From Sarcocystis neurona (Eukaryota > Apicomplexa > Conoidasida > Eucoccidiorida > Sarcocystidae), in NCBI GenBank assembly GCA_000727475.1, contig KL647302.1, forward strand, positions 933,449 to 997,448: a stretch of DNA of 64,000 nucleotides, in the 5' to 3' direction. The first letter of the stretch is position 1. Each line of letters begins with the position of its first letter. Positions 20,601 through 32,859 of the stretch are shown here, in pieces. Position numbers and translations under genes: made by a program. The notes beneath the pieces are model-generated. The model saw only the letters and a program-made list of their open reading frames with translations. It made no database searches and was not told the origin of the DNA.

Positions 20601-23409
20601 CATTTTTGTTTTTACAGATTTCCTTGGTTTGACCCGATCGTGTTGAAAATTCTAGACCGAAATGCAGCCAAAGTGAAAGCAGCAGCAGCCAGTACTGCAG
20701 AAGCTGCCAGGAGTGACGCTGGCGCTGCAAGAGTAACGGCAGCAGAGGAGGAGAAGGAAGAGCCGCAGCAGCCTTCCAGCAGCAGCAGCAGGGGGGGGGC
20801 TTTGAAACGGAAGAAGCAGCGAGAAGCAGGAGTTTCTCGACTTGGTCAGAGCGTGACGCAAAGGTGCGAAGCAGCTGGTGCAGCGAGCGGCACTGCTGGT
20901 GCAGCGAGCGGCACCGCTGGTGCTGCTGCCGTTGTTGCAGCTCCTGCTGATGGGGCTGCTGGTGGTGCGTCTGCCCTTGCCGTAGACGGCGACGTTCCGT
21001 CTGCGGCAGCGGCAGCAACTGAGGCTGCTGCAGTGGATTCGGCGGATAAGAGAAGGACTGGCGCTGGAGAGGAGCAGCAGCAGATGGGTGCTGCGGCGTT
21101 GGTCCGAAGGCGCGGGGGAAGTGGCGGCAGGCGCGCGGTGGTGGAACCAAGTAGTAGCAGCGAGGATAGCAGCAGCGACAGCAGCAGCAACAGGGGGAGA
21201 AGGCGAGGCAGCAACAGCAGCACCGACAGGAGCAGCCGAAGCAGCAGGCGAACAGAGAGCAGCGGCAGCAGCAACTACTACAGCGACAGCGACACCAGCG
21301 ACACGAGTGATAGAAGCGACAGCAGCGACAGTGACAGCAGCGACAGCGACAGCAGCAGGGGAGAAGGTCGCTGGCAGAGCAGTCCCAGCAGCCGAGAAAG
21401 AAGCAGCAGGAAGAGACGCAAAGCCAAGAAAAGGAAACGACAGCAGCAGCATCAGCGTCGTCGCGACTCAACCAGACATAGAAAGCGTCGTAAAAGACAA
21501 AGCCGAACAAAAAGCAGAGCATCCAAGTATGTCCACCGCAGACTCCCTTCTACAGACCCGCCGTCCCTCTCAAGAAATTGTTGCTGCTGTTGCGTCAGTT
21601 CCGCTGCCCTCTGCCAAAACACGGCGAAACATTTCCACCGCTGCTGCTGCCGCTGCGGTCAAAACTCCTTTACGCTGTGTAGGAAACCTCTGCTGCTGCT
21701 CCTGTTGTTGCTGCCCCGTACATCTTGTGTTGTAGTGTAGCAGGTAGACCAGAGCAGTCATCTGGTACGGCATCTTGTGCTGCTGCAACGTCCTTTGCGC
21801 TTGTCCTGCGCCACGTGTACACGGGAGATGCACTTCTTTGTCGGGCGGGTGTCCTGCTGCTGTTGTGGTCGTGTGCCCCCGGCCTGATCTGCCGCTAGTG
21901 CTGCAGACAACACGGCCAGACGTAGGTACAGCTTCCTCTCGCCTGCTGATTTGCTGCAAACGCAGAAGACAAAAAGCGACGTAGATGCGGTCCCCTGTGT
22001 TTTCTTCTCATCGCGCGCAATTTTTACACGAGAGGGGGAACTTCGAAAAATGAAGAAATATCCCTGCGTGGGCGGGGTGGAGGGTCCTCTGTTGGTGTGT
22101 GTGTCTGGTATGCTGCTGGTTGCACTGCAGGCGTCCACGAGTGTCTTCTTCGCATCGCGATGCATCATCATCATCGTCATCATCATCATCTGCACGGGCG
22201 GCTGCACCACCTGCGTCCCCGCTGCAGCAGCGACCGCAGCAGCAACACCTGCAGCCGGCGCAGGGCCCAGCAGCAGCCGGCGCCTATCCTGCGTCCCCGT
22301 CCTTAAAGGCGTCCTCGACGAGCGTCTCTAAAACTCTGGCTGCTGGGGTGCGACCTTCGCTGTCCATTGCACATGCTCCAGCAGCAACGCCTGCTGCTGT
22401 GTCTGTTTCTCCTGCGGCGCCGCCGCCCCCTCCTCCTCCTGCAGGCCAGCAGCAAGTTGCTGCCGGCACTCCTCCTCCGGCGGGCGGAGGAGCGCCAACG
22501 CCGGCTGCTCCACGACTGCTGCAGCCGATGGGAACCGGCAGTGCAGTGCTGCTCTCGAATGTGGAGAAGAAGCAGCAACGACAACCGCCGCCTCCGCCAC
22601 CTCCCCCTCCTTCTGCTGCAACTCCTTCTCCGTCAGGCGCTGCAGTGACGTACTCCAGCAGCTCAACGATGCCCCCCCCTCCTGTAGTTCTCGCACGGCC
22701 GCAGCAACCGTATACCGCGCCGTACGCAGCGCCAAAGAACGTGTCTGCGTATGTTTCTAACGGAGGCGTGGAGCAACTGCAGACAGTTACGGTGCTGCCC
22801 CCGCCAAAGCAGCCACAGCAGGTGTGGAGCGGAGAGCAGCAGCAGCAGCAATGGACCGAGCAGCAGCCGCAGCCGCCGCGGAAGGAGCAGCAGCAGCAAG
22901 TGTGGGTGGAGCATCAGCAGCAGCAGCAGCCATGGGTGGAGCAGCAGCAGCAGCAGCGGTGGTGGGGGGCAGGCGGAGACGCGCAGCAGCAGCAGCAGCC
23001 CCACTGGGAGCAGCCGCAGCCACACAGTTGGGATCCGAAGCAACAACAGCATGCGGACATGTCTGCCAGCAGCACGCCAGCCTCCGCGGCAGGCGTCCGG
23101 CGAGGCGAGGCTGTTGCAGTAAGGCCTAATATTCAAACTCAATTACAACAGCAGCAGCAAGACTGGCACACCGAACGCGCAGTGCAGCAGTCCCCAGCAG
23201 CAGCGGAGCAGCAACGGCAGCAGTGGCCGCAGCAGCAGCAGCAGCCTTGGCGGGCGCCTCCGGGTGCTGCTGCCCCTGCTGCAGCGCCGCCAAAGCAGGC
23301 ACGCGTAGATAGTGTTCCAACAGCAACGCTGACTCCGGCAGGCGCCCAGCGACCCGCGGCAGCGGGGCAGCCTGCAGTAGTTAAAATACGAAGACAAATG
23401 CAGTTTTAA
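17638..23409 (+). CDS. Arg/Ser-rich, Pro/Gln-rich protein, probably nuclear (multi-exon)
   Basis: Four exons join with matching phases: 17826-18077 (donor GTAAGG), 18792-19093 (acceptor GCATGCAG, donor GTAAGT), 20618-21526 (acceptor TTTTTACAG, donor GTATGT) and 22131-23409 (acceptor CTGCAG, stop TAA), about 912 residues. A probable upstream exon starts at 17638. In order the protein has a Cys-rich start (TLHWCAGDCRCCRLQ), LNQIFALAGHLPRISSLQPP with Pro/Ala linkers, FPWFDPIVLKILDRNAAKVK at the start of the third exon, and an Ala-rich stretch. Then follows a Ser/Asp/Arg domain (SSNYYSDSDTSDTSDRSDSS) with a basic end (RKRRKAKKRKRQQQHQRRR), and a Pro/Gln-rich C-terminal exon ending VVKIRRQMQF. RS and basic tracts suggest a nuclear RNA-processing factor, but I recognise no diagnostic fold. 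Confidence 0.75.
20040..20170 (+). repeat. TG/TA microsatellite inside the 19094-20617 intron
   Basis: TGTGTG/TATATA runs around 20060-20170 lie in the longest intron of the Arg/Ser-rich gene. The rest of the intron shows no phase-compatible extra exon. Confidence 0.7.
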
Positions 23410-23599
23410 GCAAGACTGCCTCCACGTAAAATGGTCCACATGCGAACGAGAGTCCATCAGGACGGCTGTAACAGCAGCACGAACAGAAGCATTAACTGCG
23501 ACAGCAGCGGCAGGACGAACAGCAGCAGTAGCAGCACGGGGCTGCATTTCAGCATCTGCAGCAGCCACGCTTCGGAAGGCAGAAGAAGAAGGTCACATT

Positions 23600-23935
23600 T
23601 CAAGAATTAACGAGACGATCAGGGACAACGAGACGAATGGCGTGAGTGGGCGGATTGATAGACAATGTAAAAGAGTTATCGTACGTACGATCGCCGTTTC
23701 CATTACGACGGAGGGGAGGGGAGCAAGGAACCGCTGTGGCGACGCCAGCGGGGCAGCGGGAAGTGGGAGCGCCGACAGCGGCCAGAACGTCATCGGTGTG
23801 TGCGCTCACTGCTGTTTGAGGAACGAAGAACACTGCTGAGCCTAGCGACTGCAGCAGGAAGAATACTGCGAAGCATATGAATGACGCAGTGAGAACACAG
23901 GAGAGGAGCACGACCAGCAGCAGCCGTAGGTGGCA
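23600..23935 (-). CDS. Possible exon with a membrane or signal-like segment
   Basis: A minus-strand frame begins with a long hydrophobic stretch (VLTASFICFAVFFLLQSLGS) and continues as complex, non-repetitive sequence (SPPLRRNGNGDRTYDNSFTL) to a TAA. There is no ATG upstream of the hydrophobic part in this frame, so it would have to be an exon joined to an earlier one. It lies directly downstream of the plus-strand Arg/Ser-rich gene, in convergent orientation. Function unknown. Confidence 0.3.
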   Translation of the reverse strand, partial: CHLRLLLVVLLSCVLTASFICFAVFFLLQSLGSAVFFVPQTAVSAHTDDVLAAVGAPTSRCPAGVATAVPCSPPLRRNGNGDRTYDNSFTLSINPPTHAIRLVVPDRLVNS

Positions 23936-25740
23936 CGAGCGTCTTTCACGCACGCGCGGTCAGCAGAGAGGGCGCCATTCGCGCTGTTCAAGTCTCATGT
24001 TTTGCAGCGCGTGCTGCAGGATTGTCGTGCGTGTGCCACAGCGAACAGGGAGGTGCTGCGGTCTGCGAGTTGGGAAGGCCTCGTGGTCTCTAGGGGGAGG
24101 TAGAAGCAGCCCAGAAGCGGCAGCTGCAGCAACTGCACGTAACGCTGTGTCAACAGCGGCAGCAGCAACAGCAACGAGGAGCAGCCGCAAAACTTGATAC
24201 TACTTCGCAGCAGCAGCAGAACAACGAGACTTTTCTACAGTATAGCCCTGGGACTCGCTGAACAGCAGTAGTCACCCCGTTGGTTTGTGCTTGTGTAGAT
24301 GTAGGCACGAAGACATATGTGTATTCATATCTGTATGTTGTCGGCTGCAGTACGCAGACCCATCTCTATGTGCAAGATTATCTACACCACATGCAGGCGT
24401 CTGCCGGCTGCACGCGACGCTGCACACCGCCGCAGTTCCGTTCACGCCAGTAGTTGTATCCGCGGCCAGCTGTCTTCGAGATCGACTGTAGCAGCGCTTC
24501 TCGTGCCCCCGTTCCTAGCTCTTTTAGGAGGCTCTGGGGTACTCGACGGCGAGCAGGCGTTCCTCACTGCGTGAACTGTTGAAGTTATGTGCGTTGTCTG
24601 CTGCTGAAATGTGTCTAGAGACGTCTAGGGAAACGGTAGTCCTGCACAAGAGACGGAGTGGGCTAGCAGAGTAGCTTTAACGGGGTACGCTCTTCCTGAA
24701 GTTTACGATGCAGCAGCGTTGTCGGGTGCAAACGGTGGGGCCTCTCGTGGAGATATGCGGCAAAGACAGAGAATTTCTAGCCAGCAACTGGAAAAGTCGA
24801 CGTTGCTGTAGCCTTTCGGTTGAACAACCTGTTCCACTGGTGTGTCAGCGCTGCCGTGGTCCAGGGAAGAATGCCGCAGGTGTGCTACCGTGTGACATCG
24901 CGCTGCCGCCAGAGCTCGCATATAGACAGCTGTCAAAGCGGCGCGTCACCACTGGTACCACCACGTTGTTCCTGAACTGCCGCTGTTGCTGTGTGTGTGC
25001 GCCAAGACATCATCTCGCGCTGCGGCCTCTCTCAAAACATAGCCGCTTACGGATGTTTCTACCGACGTGCGATTCTATGTGTACACGCGCGCGTGAACGT
25101 TCGAGTTTCCACGTCACGACAGGCGTGTTCTTACGCTTATCAGTTGAGACGTAGTTCTGCAAAGTTGTGAACTTCGTATCAGTCCACAGCAGCTGTATAC
25201 AGATACGTATATATTGGGTCAGTGTGCGTGTGTGTGAAGCTCCCCCGCAGGTGTGAATGTGTAGACAGGCAGAAGTCGCAGCTGCGCGTGCGTTTCCGTT
25301 TCGTTACGTGCGCATGCAGCTCGTCTGCCCCGGCATGTCTGCGCGCCTAACATTCACCGCGTGGACGACATCAGCACCGTATGCAGCATCAAAAGCGTAT
25401 CGGTAGCCGCGAGATCAGTTTTTTTTTCGTTATCAAGAGGCGGGCGCGGGACGCTGCCGTGTCGTAGGATTCCTGCTGCTGTTTTGCTTGGTGGTGGTAT
25501 ACAGGTGCTTCTCGTGCCTCCACGTGCTGCTGCTGCCGCCAATTGTAACTTCGATGACGGCCGCGTTTGCTGCAGCTGTTTGCGACCACTGCCGTTTGTG
25601 AAAATAACGACGCAGTCAGAACGGCATCAACGCCCCTGCGTGTAGTCACAGAAACTGCCGGTGTGAACATCGAAAGACATCTGCATACGCGGATTAGAAT
25701 GCAATGTGTGCATAACACGCCTGAAGACATTTACGGCATT

Positions 25741-25771
<31 letters not shown>

Positions 25772-26262
25772 GTCCGTATCACTGGATTTCTCCGGCTACA
25801 TACCTACACATATATATGTATATATATATATATGGGTGCAGAGTGCGTGTGCGGTAATCTGTTTTTCAGTGGACACGTCAACGTATGTATACACATGTAA
25901 AAAGCGTGTCTACACAGAGAGAGTGACGTACGCGAACCGAAGCGTAATCGCCTGCTAACGTGTATACGTGCGTCAAGAAAGCATTCGAGACGAAAATCTG
26001 TGCAAGTTGTGCGGCGGTTTCGTTTGTCAGAATGAAGTCAGATACACATCCTCCGCAGCAAGAAAGGCCGTTCTGATGCATCGCGAGGGTGCTGCGTCTG
26101 TTCACCTGACGGCACGGGCGCAGGACAGAGAAAGTTACTCAGCCGTTTTTTGCAAGAGAGAGCGCGGGGAATGATGCGTGACTGATGGAAGAGACGTCTT
26201 GCGCTAGTACCGGCACCTGTATAATGACGTTTAGAAGAAAGTCGCACAAGCGAATAGTCGTG

Positions 26263-26322
26263 TGCACCTCTACTCGCAGAAATGTGTATGCCTGCACCTC
26301 TACTCGCAGAAATGTGTATGCA
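26263..26322. repeat. 30-bp tandem duplication
   Basis: The unit beginning TGCACCTCTACTCGCAGAAA at 26263 is repeated almost exactly from 26293. Confidence 0.9.
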
Positions 26323-26587
26323 TGTACAAATACTAGTCGACAGGCACACATATATGTAAGCACTTGAACGTATGCACAAGAAGACGCCGCTTTATGTTTC
26401 TGCATACCGCAGAGGTAAGGTCCGACAGTGTTGTGACCGCTGCGGTCTCGATCTCCTTCCCTTGCATGCTTCTTACACCGACACCGTTGCTCCGAGGAAC
26501 ACGGCACTCTGGAAGTGAACAGCTGGCCGTGCTAAGGGGACGCGGATCAGCGGGAGGGTAGCGCTACAGATACACGTGGTGTCTCAC

Positions 26588-26790
26588 ACACACGATAGTA
26601 ATAATAGTAGGACTAGGACTTGTGCTAGTAGTACAGTAGTAGTAGCAGTACTAGCAGTAGTAGTAGTAGTGGTAGCAATAGTAGTAGCACTAGTGCTGGT
26701 AGTATAGCAGTAGTAGTAGTGGTAGTAGTACTCGTTTTTTAGTAACAGTAGTGGTAGTTGTAGGAGGCTTGACGATTGTTTTACTTCCAG
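26588..26790. repeat. Imperfect (AGT)n/(GTA)n triplet array
   Basis: About 200 bases made almost entirely of AGT, GGT, ACT and GCA triplets. It is unlike the CAG-type runs elsewhere, and no long coding frame on the plus strand survives because TAG is part of the repeat. Confidence 0.9.
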
Positions 26791-26942
26791 CACCGGCAGT
26801 AAAGCAGCAGTAGTCGACGTTAGCAAGTACAGACAGTTATTGTGGGACGACTCCCCACGGTGACAGCAGCGATAACAACTCGCGTATTACTGATCACCTA
26901 TGCTGTATTACTAGAATTGCTGTGCACAGGCAGTGAGTTGCC

Positions 26943-29900
26943 TCAATGCTGCTGTTCTTCGACTGGAAGGTAGCCCTGGCGTCGCAGAGCCTTGCGCACT
27001 GAAAGAACTTGGCGCCGCTGGTCCGGACCCCACTTCATCATTTGCTCAGCGGTAGATTCCAAGATGCTACAGCAAAAGCACGCCCATAGGAACCGCAGCA
27101 GTAACGCACGCAAAGCTGAAGCAGCATGCGCGCGGAAGCACACGCAACACAACAGCACCACGTGCAACACTACAGCAGCGAGTGCACCCAGGCAGCAAAC
27201 CAGGCAAGGCAGCAACGGCCCGGCTAGCTACGCACGTGTGGCGCAGCAGCACTACGCAACGCACCGCAGCATCTGAGAAAGCATCAGACCAGCCCCACTT
27301 TACTTCCATATTTCTGTCTATACATATATACATACATATATATAGGACAGCAGCACATCAAGCACGGCAGCAGCAGGTTGCAGCACACGCAGCGCAGCAA
27401 GAGTAGCAGCAGTGACACCGCAAAGAGCAGAGCAGCCAGACAGTCCTCTCACAATGCCATCTGGCACCGCACCACGCAGAAGTTGGACCGTCTTTTCTAA
27501 AACGAATGCGCCTGCGTCACACAGACTCCGCTACGTGTGCATCTCTTCTTGCAGAAAGCGCTTCCCTTAAAGCCCACGCAGATCGCCACTTCAGCAGGTC
27601 TGCGAACTATACGAATATAGCAGTGGCCCCTTCTTGCTCTTCTGCTACGCACAACGTCAACCTATTATTCTGCGCAGTCCACCAGAAAAAAGCAGATCGC
27701 CGACTACTACGCCGCGTGAATGTCAATAACTACGCCAGCGACTACTCCTACAACTACCCTTCCCCCAATCCAACACCGCCACTGCTGCCACCGCAGTCAT
27801 CCCACACGTCCTCCACATCCGAAAAAGTAGAGAAACATCGACGGCAGCAGGTTCCAGCAGCTGCACCACCGCTACAAGGATTCAGTAAGAAGTTCTCCAC
27901 ACCAATTTTCTTCGTCAAGAACGCACACAGAGAACGGTGCGCGCGTGTGACCCCTGCCGACGCAGAAGTGCAGCACCTGTGTACCACAATAAAGTTCTGC
28001 GGTTTCGGGACAGCGACCCACGGCCGGAGGCGTCTCCGTACGTTGGAACAATAAGCTGCGGTGTACGCACACCACTTGGCTGTCACCGCGTGCATCGCAT
28101 GCAGCTGCGTGTGTCGCAACACCCCACTCTCCAAATGCTTTGCAGCGCGCACCGTTTTCTCACGCAGTGCGGACGGCAGCACTCTCCCGCACACAGACGA
28201 AAATGATAAAGACCGACTTCCGGATCTGGAGCAGCTTCCTCCTCTGCCCACCAGATGTGCTGCAGAAGTGCGTCACTTGCTTCTGACGCAAACTTGTGCG
28301 TGCCCCCACGCACACACTCGTCAACCCAGGTGTATCAGCATTCTACCCAGCTGTCCACAATACAGATGTGCACAGTGGCAGGCGGAAAGAAAGAGAGACA
28401 CAGACAGCGTAAAAGAATAAAATAGACGGAGAACAAAAGAGAGTCGCGTTCGTACCCATTCAAGAGCGGTGTCTACACACGCGTGTATACATATATATAT
28501 ATATATATATATATGCATATTTCCTAACGCGTATCTATACAGATGTCTAGACACACTAGTAGAGAAAGGTACACATATAGGTGTACGCCGAGAAAGACAA
28601 AGAGACAGCTCAAAAGAGTGCGACGGAGCACGCACGCCAGAGCAATGTTCCGTCTAGAGAGGGGGACCCCGCGCCGGTCCCCTCTGCAGGAATAACAGGG
28701 GGATCCCTGGCGACAGACCCTACCAGGTGCACGTGCGTGGAAAGGGAACAGCGTGGGAATTCAAGAGTGAGAGGGTCACATGGCGACGTTAGCGACCCAA
28801 CGGAGCGAATCACTAGAGGGAGCACATCATGCAGCTGCTCTACCACGGCGGCCCCTACAGACGCGCGCAGAGGCATCGTCGGAAGCTACGAAGGTGGGGA
28901 GCTGCGCTGCAGACCCAACGCGTGACAAGCGCACGATAGAAACATCGTCGCTACCTTGGCACGGAGAGAAGCGCACGCGCACTTGCACCGATGAAGGAGG
29001 TGCTTCTGCTGCAAAACGTCCCGCAGAAAACTCGTGAAGAAGGACGGACGCCACCACCCCGCAGGTGAGTCGCATGCGTCGTTCACAGAAGGCGCGACCA
29101 AAAGCAGAAATCCACGAAAGGGCAACAGCAGTTAATCTAAATAGGAAGAAGAAGAAGAAGAGAGTTGCGAGGCGTAAGTAGACGATTGACAATCATCGCC
29201 CATAAGAAGGAGACCGAGTAGACGGAAAGAGTTACTTGGACCTCAGAGCCCTACGCTTATTTGGAAGAAACGTGCCCGCCATGACTTCATATACAAAGAC
29301 GGACATACAGGTAGACACGCACGCGCTGGCGCATGCACCCGAAGAACCGGTGGCACGCAGAAAAAGGCAGCAGCCTTCTACGACACACCGCCCCGCTTCA
29401 TTTTCGCCACCTGCGGCTGCCCACGAAGTTCGTGCAACAGAACGCACGACTCTGCCTTGGTGTCGACGGCTCACACATACTCTCGAGGAGAACCTTTTTG
29501 AAATCTAACCGTACATAGATAGCAAAGGGCATACACATATATACATATAGAGACAGAGACACAGAGAGAGGCAACGAGAGAGAGAAAGTAGGAGCTGTAC
29601 AGGGAATGTGTACATACGGAGGTATGTATATATATATATACGTATATATATATATGTATATATGTATATATGTGTACATGTACGAAGACAGAGAGGGAGG
29701 GTGAGACACAGAGAGACGTGTACAAGAAGTATAATGGCCCCACACACAGGGGCAGACGCAGGTACCCACATACGCAGATGCGTCACTACCACGTATACAC
29801 AGATGGCTGCGTGGATATATGTGTGAATTATTTGATTTGTATTACTATATATACACACGTGTGTAGTCTTTGTATTGCCTCCTGAGGTGCTACTTCCACA

Positions 29901-31845
29901 TGTGCAGACGTGAACATTTTCTACGTATGCTCACGTATGCGAACGCATATACATACACACGCGTATACACATCCAGGCATACACACAAGTATTTAATACA
30001 GCTACAGACGCATAGATCCATGAGTACACATACAAATATATATATGTGTGTATGTATACGTACGTCTATAAAAAGATTAATATATATATATATACACTCT
30101 CCGGTAGTATTGCACCGAGAGTGTTGTACGCACTTGTGTAGAACAGACGAAGTCTTCAGCACTTCTGTAACGAGCTCCGGCGCCGCTTCGTCCACTACGG
30201 CTTCTTCAGCTGTAATAATGTCCATTGCACTGGCTCCCTGCTTGACTTTTGGAGCTGTGTGCTGCAGCGTCCCACGCTGTTGACGCTGCAGCGTCTCTCG
30301 CTCCTGCTGTGGGGCAACGGCTTGGGGCCGTTCCTGCTGCTGCGGCTGCTGTTGCTGGTGCGGAGCGGGGGAGACCACCTGCTGCACATATCCTTCGTCC
30401 GCCAGGGGTCGCACCCGCATCTGCTGCTGTTGCAGCGCCCGCTGCACGGGCGCCTGCTGCTGCTGCAGAGGCTGCCGCTGTGCGGCAGGCTGTTGTGGGG
30501 GAAGCTGCTGCTGCTGTAGAAGTTGCTGAAAATGCTGCTGCTGGTGCTGCAGCGTTGCTTGCTGATGTACGGGCTGCTGTTGAAGAAGAAGCGGCTGGTC
30601 GACGAGCTGAGGCTGCTCGCTTGCTTGCGACCAGTGAGGAGGTTGCTGCTCTTGGTGCTGCGACCCCGGTTGCTGCAACAGCAGCTGAGACTGTCGCAGT
30701 TGCTGCTGCGGCAGCTGCGTCGTGGGAGCTTGCAAACTAGGTCCCACCAACTGCTGCTGCTGCACCGAAGGGGACTGCAGCGGAAGCGGCTGCTGCTGAC
30801 TTCCTAATCGAGTCCCCGCCTGCTGCCGTGCTGCGTGCCGCTGCTGTCCTTCTTGAGATACCTGCCGCTCCCGCGTTGGACTTCGTAAATGCTGTCGCTG
30901 CTGCGTTGGCTGCTGTTGCTGTTGTTCAACCAACTGCTGCAGCCGTGGCGCCTGTTCTTGATACCACAGACTTGCCTGCTGCTCTGCTGAAGCTGCAGTG
31001 CTGCTTGCTTTTCGCGCACTACCGTAAGACGGCCCTGCCGCCGTTGTTGCCGTACTCGTTCCTCCCACTGCTGCTGCTGCAGGTCCTCCTGTTCTTCCTG
31101 TTGGAGCTGCTGCCCTCCGTGTTGGGGGCACAGGGGTGGCTCCTCTTCTAAAGGGCGTCGGATACTGGGACTGTTGCTGCTGCTTCTGCAGCTGACCCGG
31201 GGCCTGTTCGCTTTCAGGCGTGATAGGAGAAAAGTGGGCATGGCCAGAAACGTAGCCTGGTGTCACTGGTGAACCCGCTGCTGCCGCCGTGCTCGCCACA
31301 CCTGCCTTCTTTTTTCCTGCTTCGCCTTTTGCGTCTGGTGTTGCTGCTGCTGCACTGGCTACTGCCGTTGCTGCAGGTGTCGGGGCCGCTGTCGCGGCTG
31401 TCTGATGAGGTGGGCGCGGCACAGCGTGGCTGCTAACGGCTGTGGTACGCGGCAGGCTCTTTTCTCTGGAGACAGGCCTCTGCGCTTCTTGAATCCCGTA
31501 GGTACGTCCCGCACCTCCTGCTGTCTGTGTTGCTGCTGTTGCTGGTGCTGCTGCTGATGGCGGAACTCCTGCTCCGCCCGCTGATCGCCCATGCACGGAG
31601 AGAGCCGGAGGAGGAGGCGGCGGAGGCACTGCTGCAGAGGCGGCGACGAACGGAAGACCAGCAGCAGCCGCAGCAGGAGGAGCAGGAGCTGCAGGAGCAC
31701 CACGAGGTTGTTGCAGAAAAGGAATGAGATCTGCAGCGTCCTGGGTAGCACGCATGCCCGCAGCGTTCCCGCACAGCCGCACCTCTAGCTGCAGCCTTTC
31801 CAAGTACTTCTCACGTGCTTTCTCTTGCTCCGCCGGCGTCAGAGT
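26943..31845 (-). CDS. Gln-rich protein with a long central exon and two short C-terminal exons
   Basis: Exon 30130-31845 (572 codons, phase 0) starts after an acceptor ending ACGTTCAG and begins TLTPAEQEKAREKYLERLQL, a charged helix. It continues through Pro/Ala linkers into a very Gln-rich region without any stop, and closes with an acidic helix (EEAVVDEAAPELVTEVLKTS) before a GTACAA donor. Two short exons downstream join in phase: 27758-27871 (acceptor ATCCTTGTAG, donor GTAGTT) and 26943-27066 (acceptor TTTGCTGTAG, stop TGA). The last reads ESTAEQMMKWGPDQRRQVLS, then RRQGYLPVEEQQH. That the short exons belong to the same gene as the long one is an inference; at least one connecting exon is missing. 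Function unknown. Confidence 0.6.
28075..30120. other. Presumed intron or spacer with microsatellites and small plus-strand ORFs
   Basis: Microsatellites lie at 28485-28520 and 29520-29860 and near 30020-30100. On the plus strand an ATG at 28991 gives MKEVLLLQNVPQKTREEG and runs into an excellent donor (CCGCAG then GTGAGT, 29059-29065), and 29281-29508 is a 75-codon ORF. These could be exons of a nested gene, but nothing joins them. Ownership by the minus gene is therefore provisional. Confidence 0.35.
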
Positions 31846-32438
31846 CTGAACGTCGCGCAGCCGACCCACAGCAACAGCAGCAGCACAGCAGCAGCAGCAA
31901 CCGGATAACGATAGCGCGGCGCGCCAGCACCAGCAGCAGCTGCGTAGCGCGCACCATACAGCAGTTATCCAAACAGCACACGGATTGCAGCAACGGCAGC
32001 AGGGGCACATGCAGCACACCAGTTCGCACAGCAGCCTAGGCTGCGCCAACCGCAGGTGATCAGCAGCCGCGGCATCGGAGCCGCAAAGCAAAAACAGCAC
32101 AGCACAGCAGGAGCACGAACAGCAGCAAGGCAGCACAGCAGCAGCGACAGCACCCCACCACAACACACCCACCCACACACACACACACACATACACACAT
32201 ACACAGAGCAACAGCAACGCATTTGCAGCACAGGACAACAGAGGCCCAACCGACCAGTCTACCCGAGGGAACAAATCAACGATGTTAGCGGACCAGCAGC
32301 AGCAGCATCGCTGCACCGCGGTGGAACGGCGGCGTTCGTCCCTGGACGCTCGCAAAAGGAAGACGGAGTAGGCACGAGAGCCAGGAGGCAGAGAAAGCAG
32401 GCACTAAAGGACACAGCAGCAGAGCCGGACCAGCGCTC

Positions 32439-32812
32439 GAGCTGCACCAGCAGCCGAGCTGCACCAGCAGCCGAGCTGCACCAGCCGTCGAGCTGCACCA
32501 GCCGCCGAGCTGCACCAGCCGCCGAGCTGCACCAGCAGCCGAGCTGCACCAGCAGCATAGCCACACCAGCAGCATAGCCGCACCAGCAGCATAGCCACAG
32601 CAGCAGCGCAGCCACAGCAGCAGCATAGCCGCACCAGCAGCATAGCCGCACCAGCAGCATAGCCACACCAGCAGCGTAGCCACACCAGCAGCATAGCCGC
32701 ACCAGCAGCATAGCCGCACCAGCAGCATAGCCACACCAGCAGCATAGCCGCACCAGCAGCATAGCCGCACCAGCAGCATAGCCTCACCAGCAGCATAGCC
32801 TCACCAGCAGCA
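32439..32812. repeat. 17-bp minisatellite, 22 tandem units
   Basis: Exactly 22 units of 17 bases (374 bases). The first six resemble GAGCTGCACCAGCAGCC; the rest resemble TAGCCGCACCAGCAGCA, with scattered substitutions. No unit is truncated. The minus strand has no stop in any frame and gives the same 17-residue peptide period in all three. The plus strand meets TAG in one frame of each unit type. Confidence 0.95.
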
Positions 32813-32859
32813 GCAGGCAGACAACAACCCCCCTCACTAACAGCCGCGCCGCAGCAGCA

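Larger units (their letters stand above)
23954..26942. other. Interval without a confident gene
   Basis: An ATG-initiated plus ORF at 24708-25154 (148 codons, Arg/Cys-rich) has no supporting features and may be chance. Microsatellite (TA) occurs at about 25740-25835, and an AGT-type array at 26588-26790. Nothing else is supported. Confidence 0.5.

Noticed and set aside
27506..28054. Plus-strand ATG ORF of 182 codons with natural-looking composition
   Set aside because: It overlaps the minus-strand exon 27758-27871, which has strong splice sites and joins in phase to the exon at 26943-27066. I judged the minus strand the better reading, though the plus ORF cannot be fully excluded.
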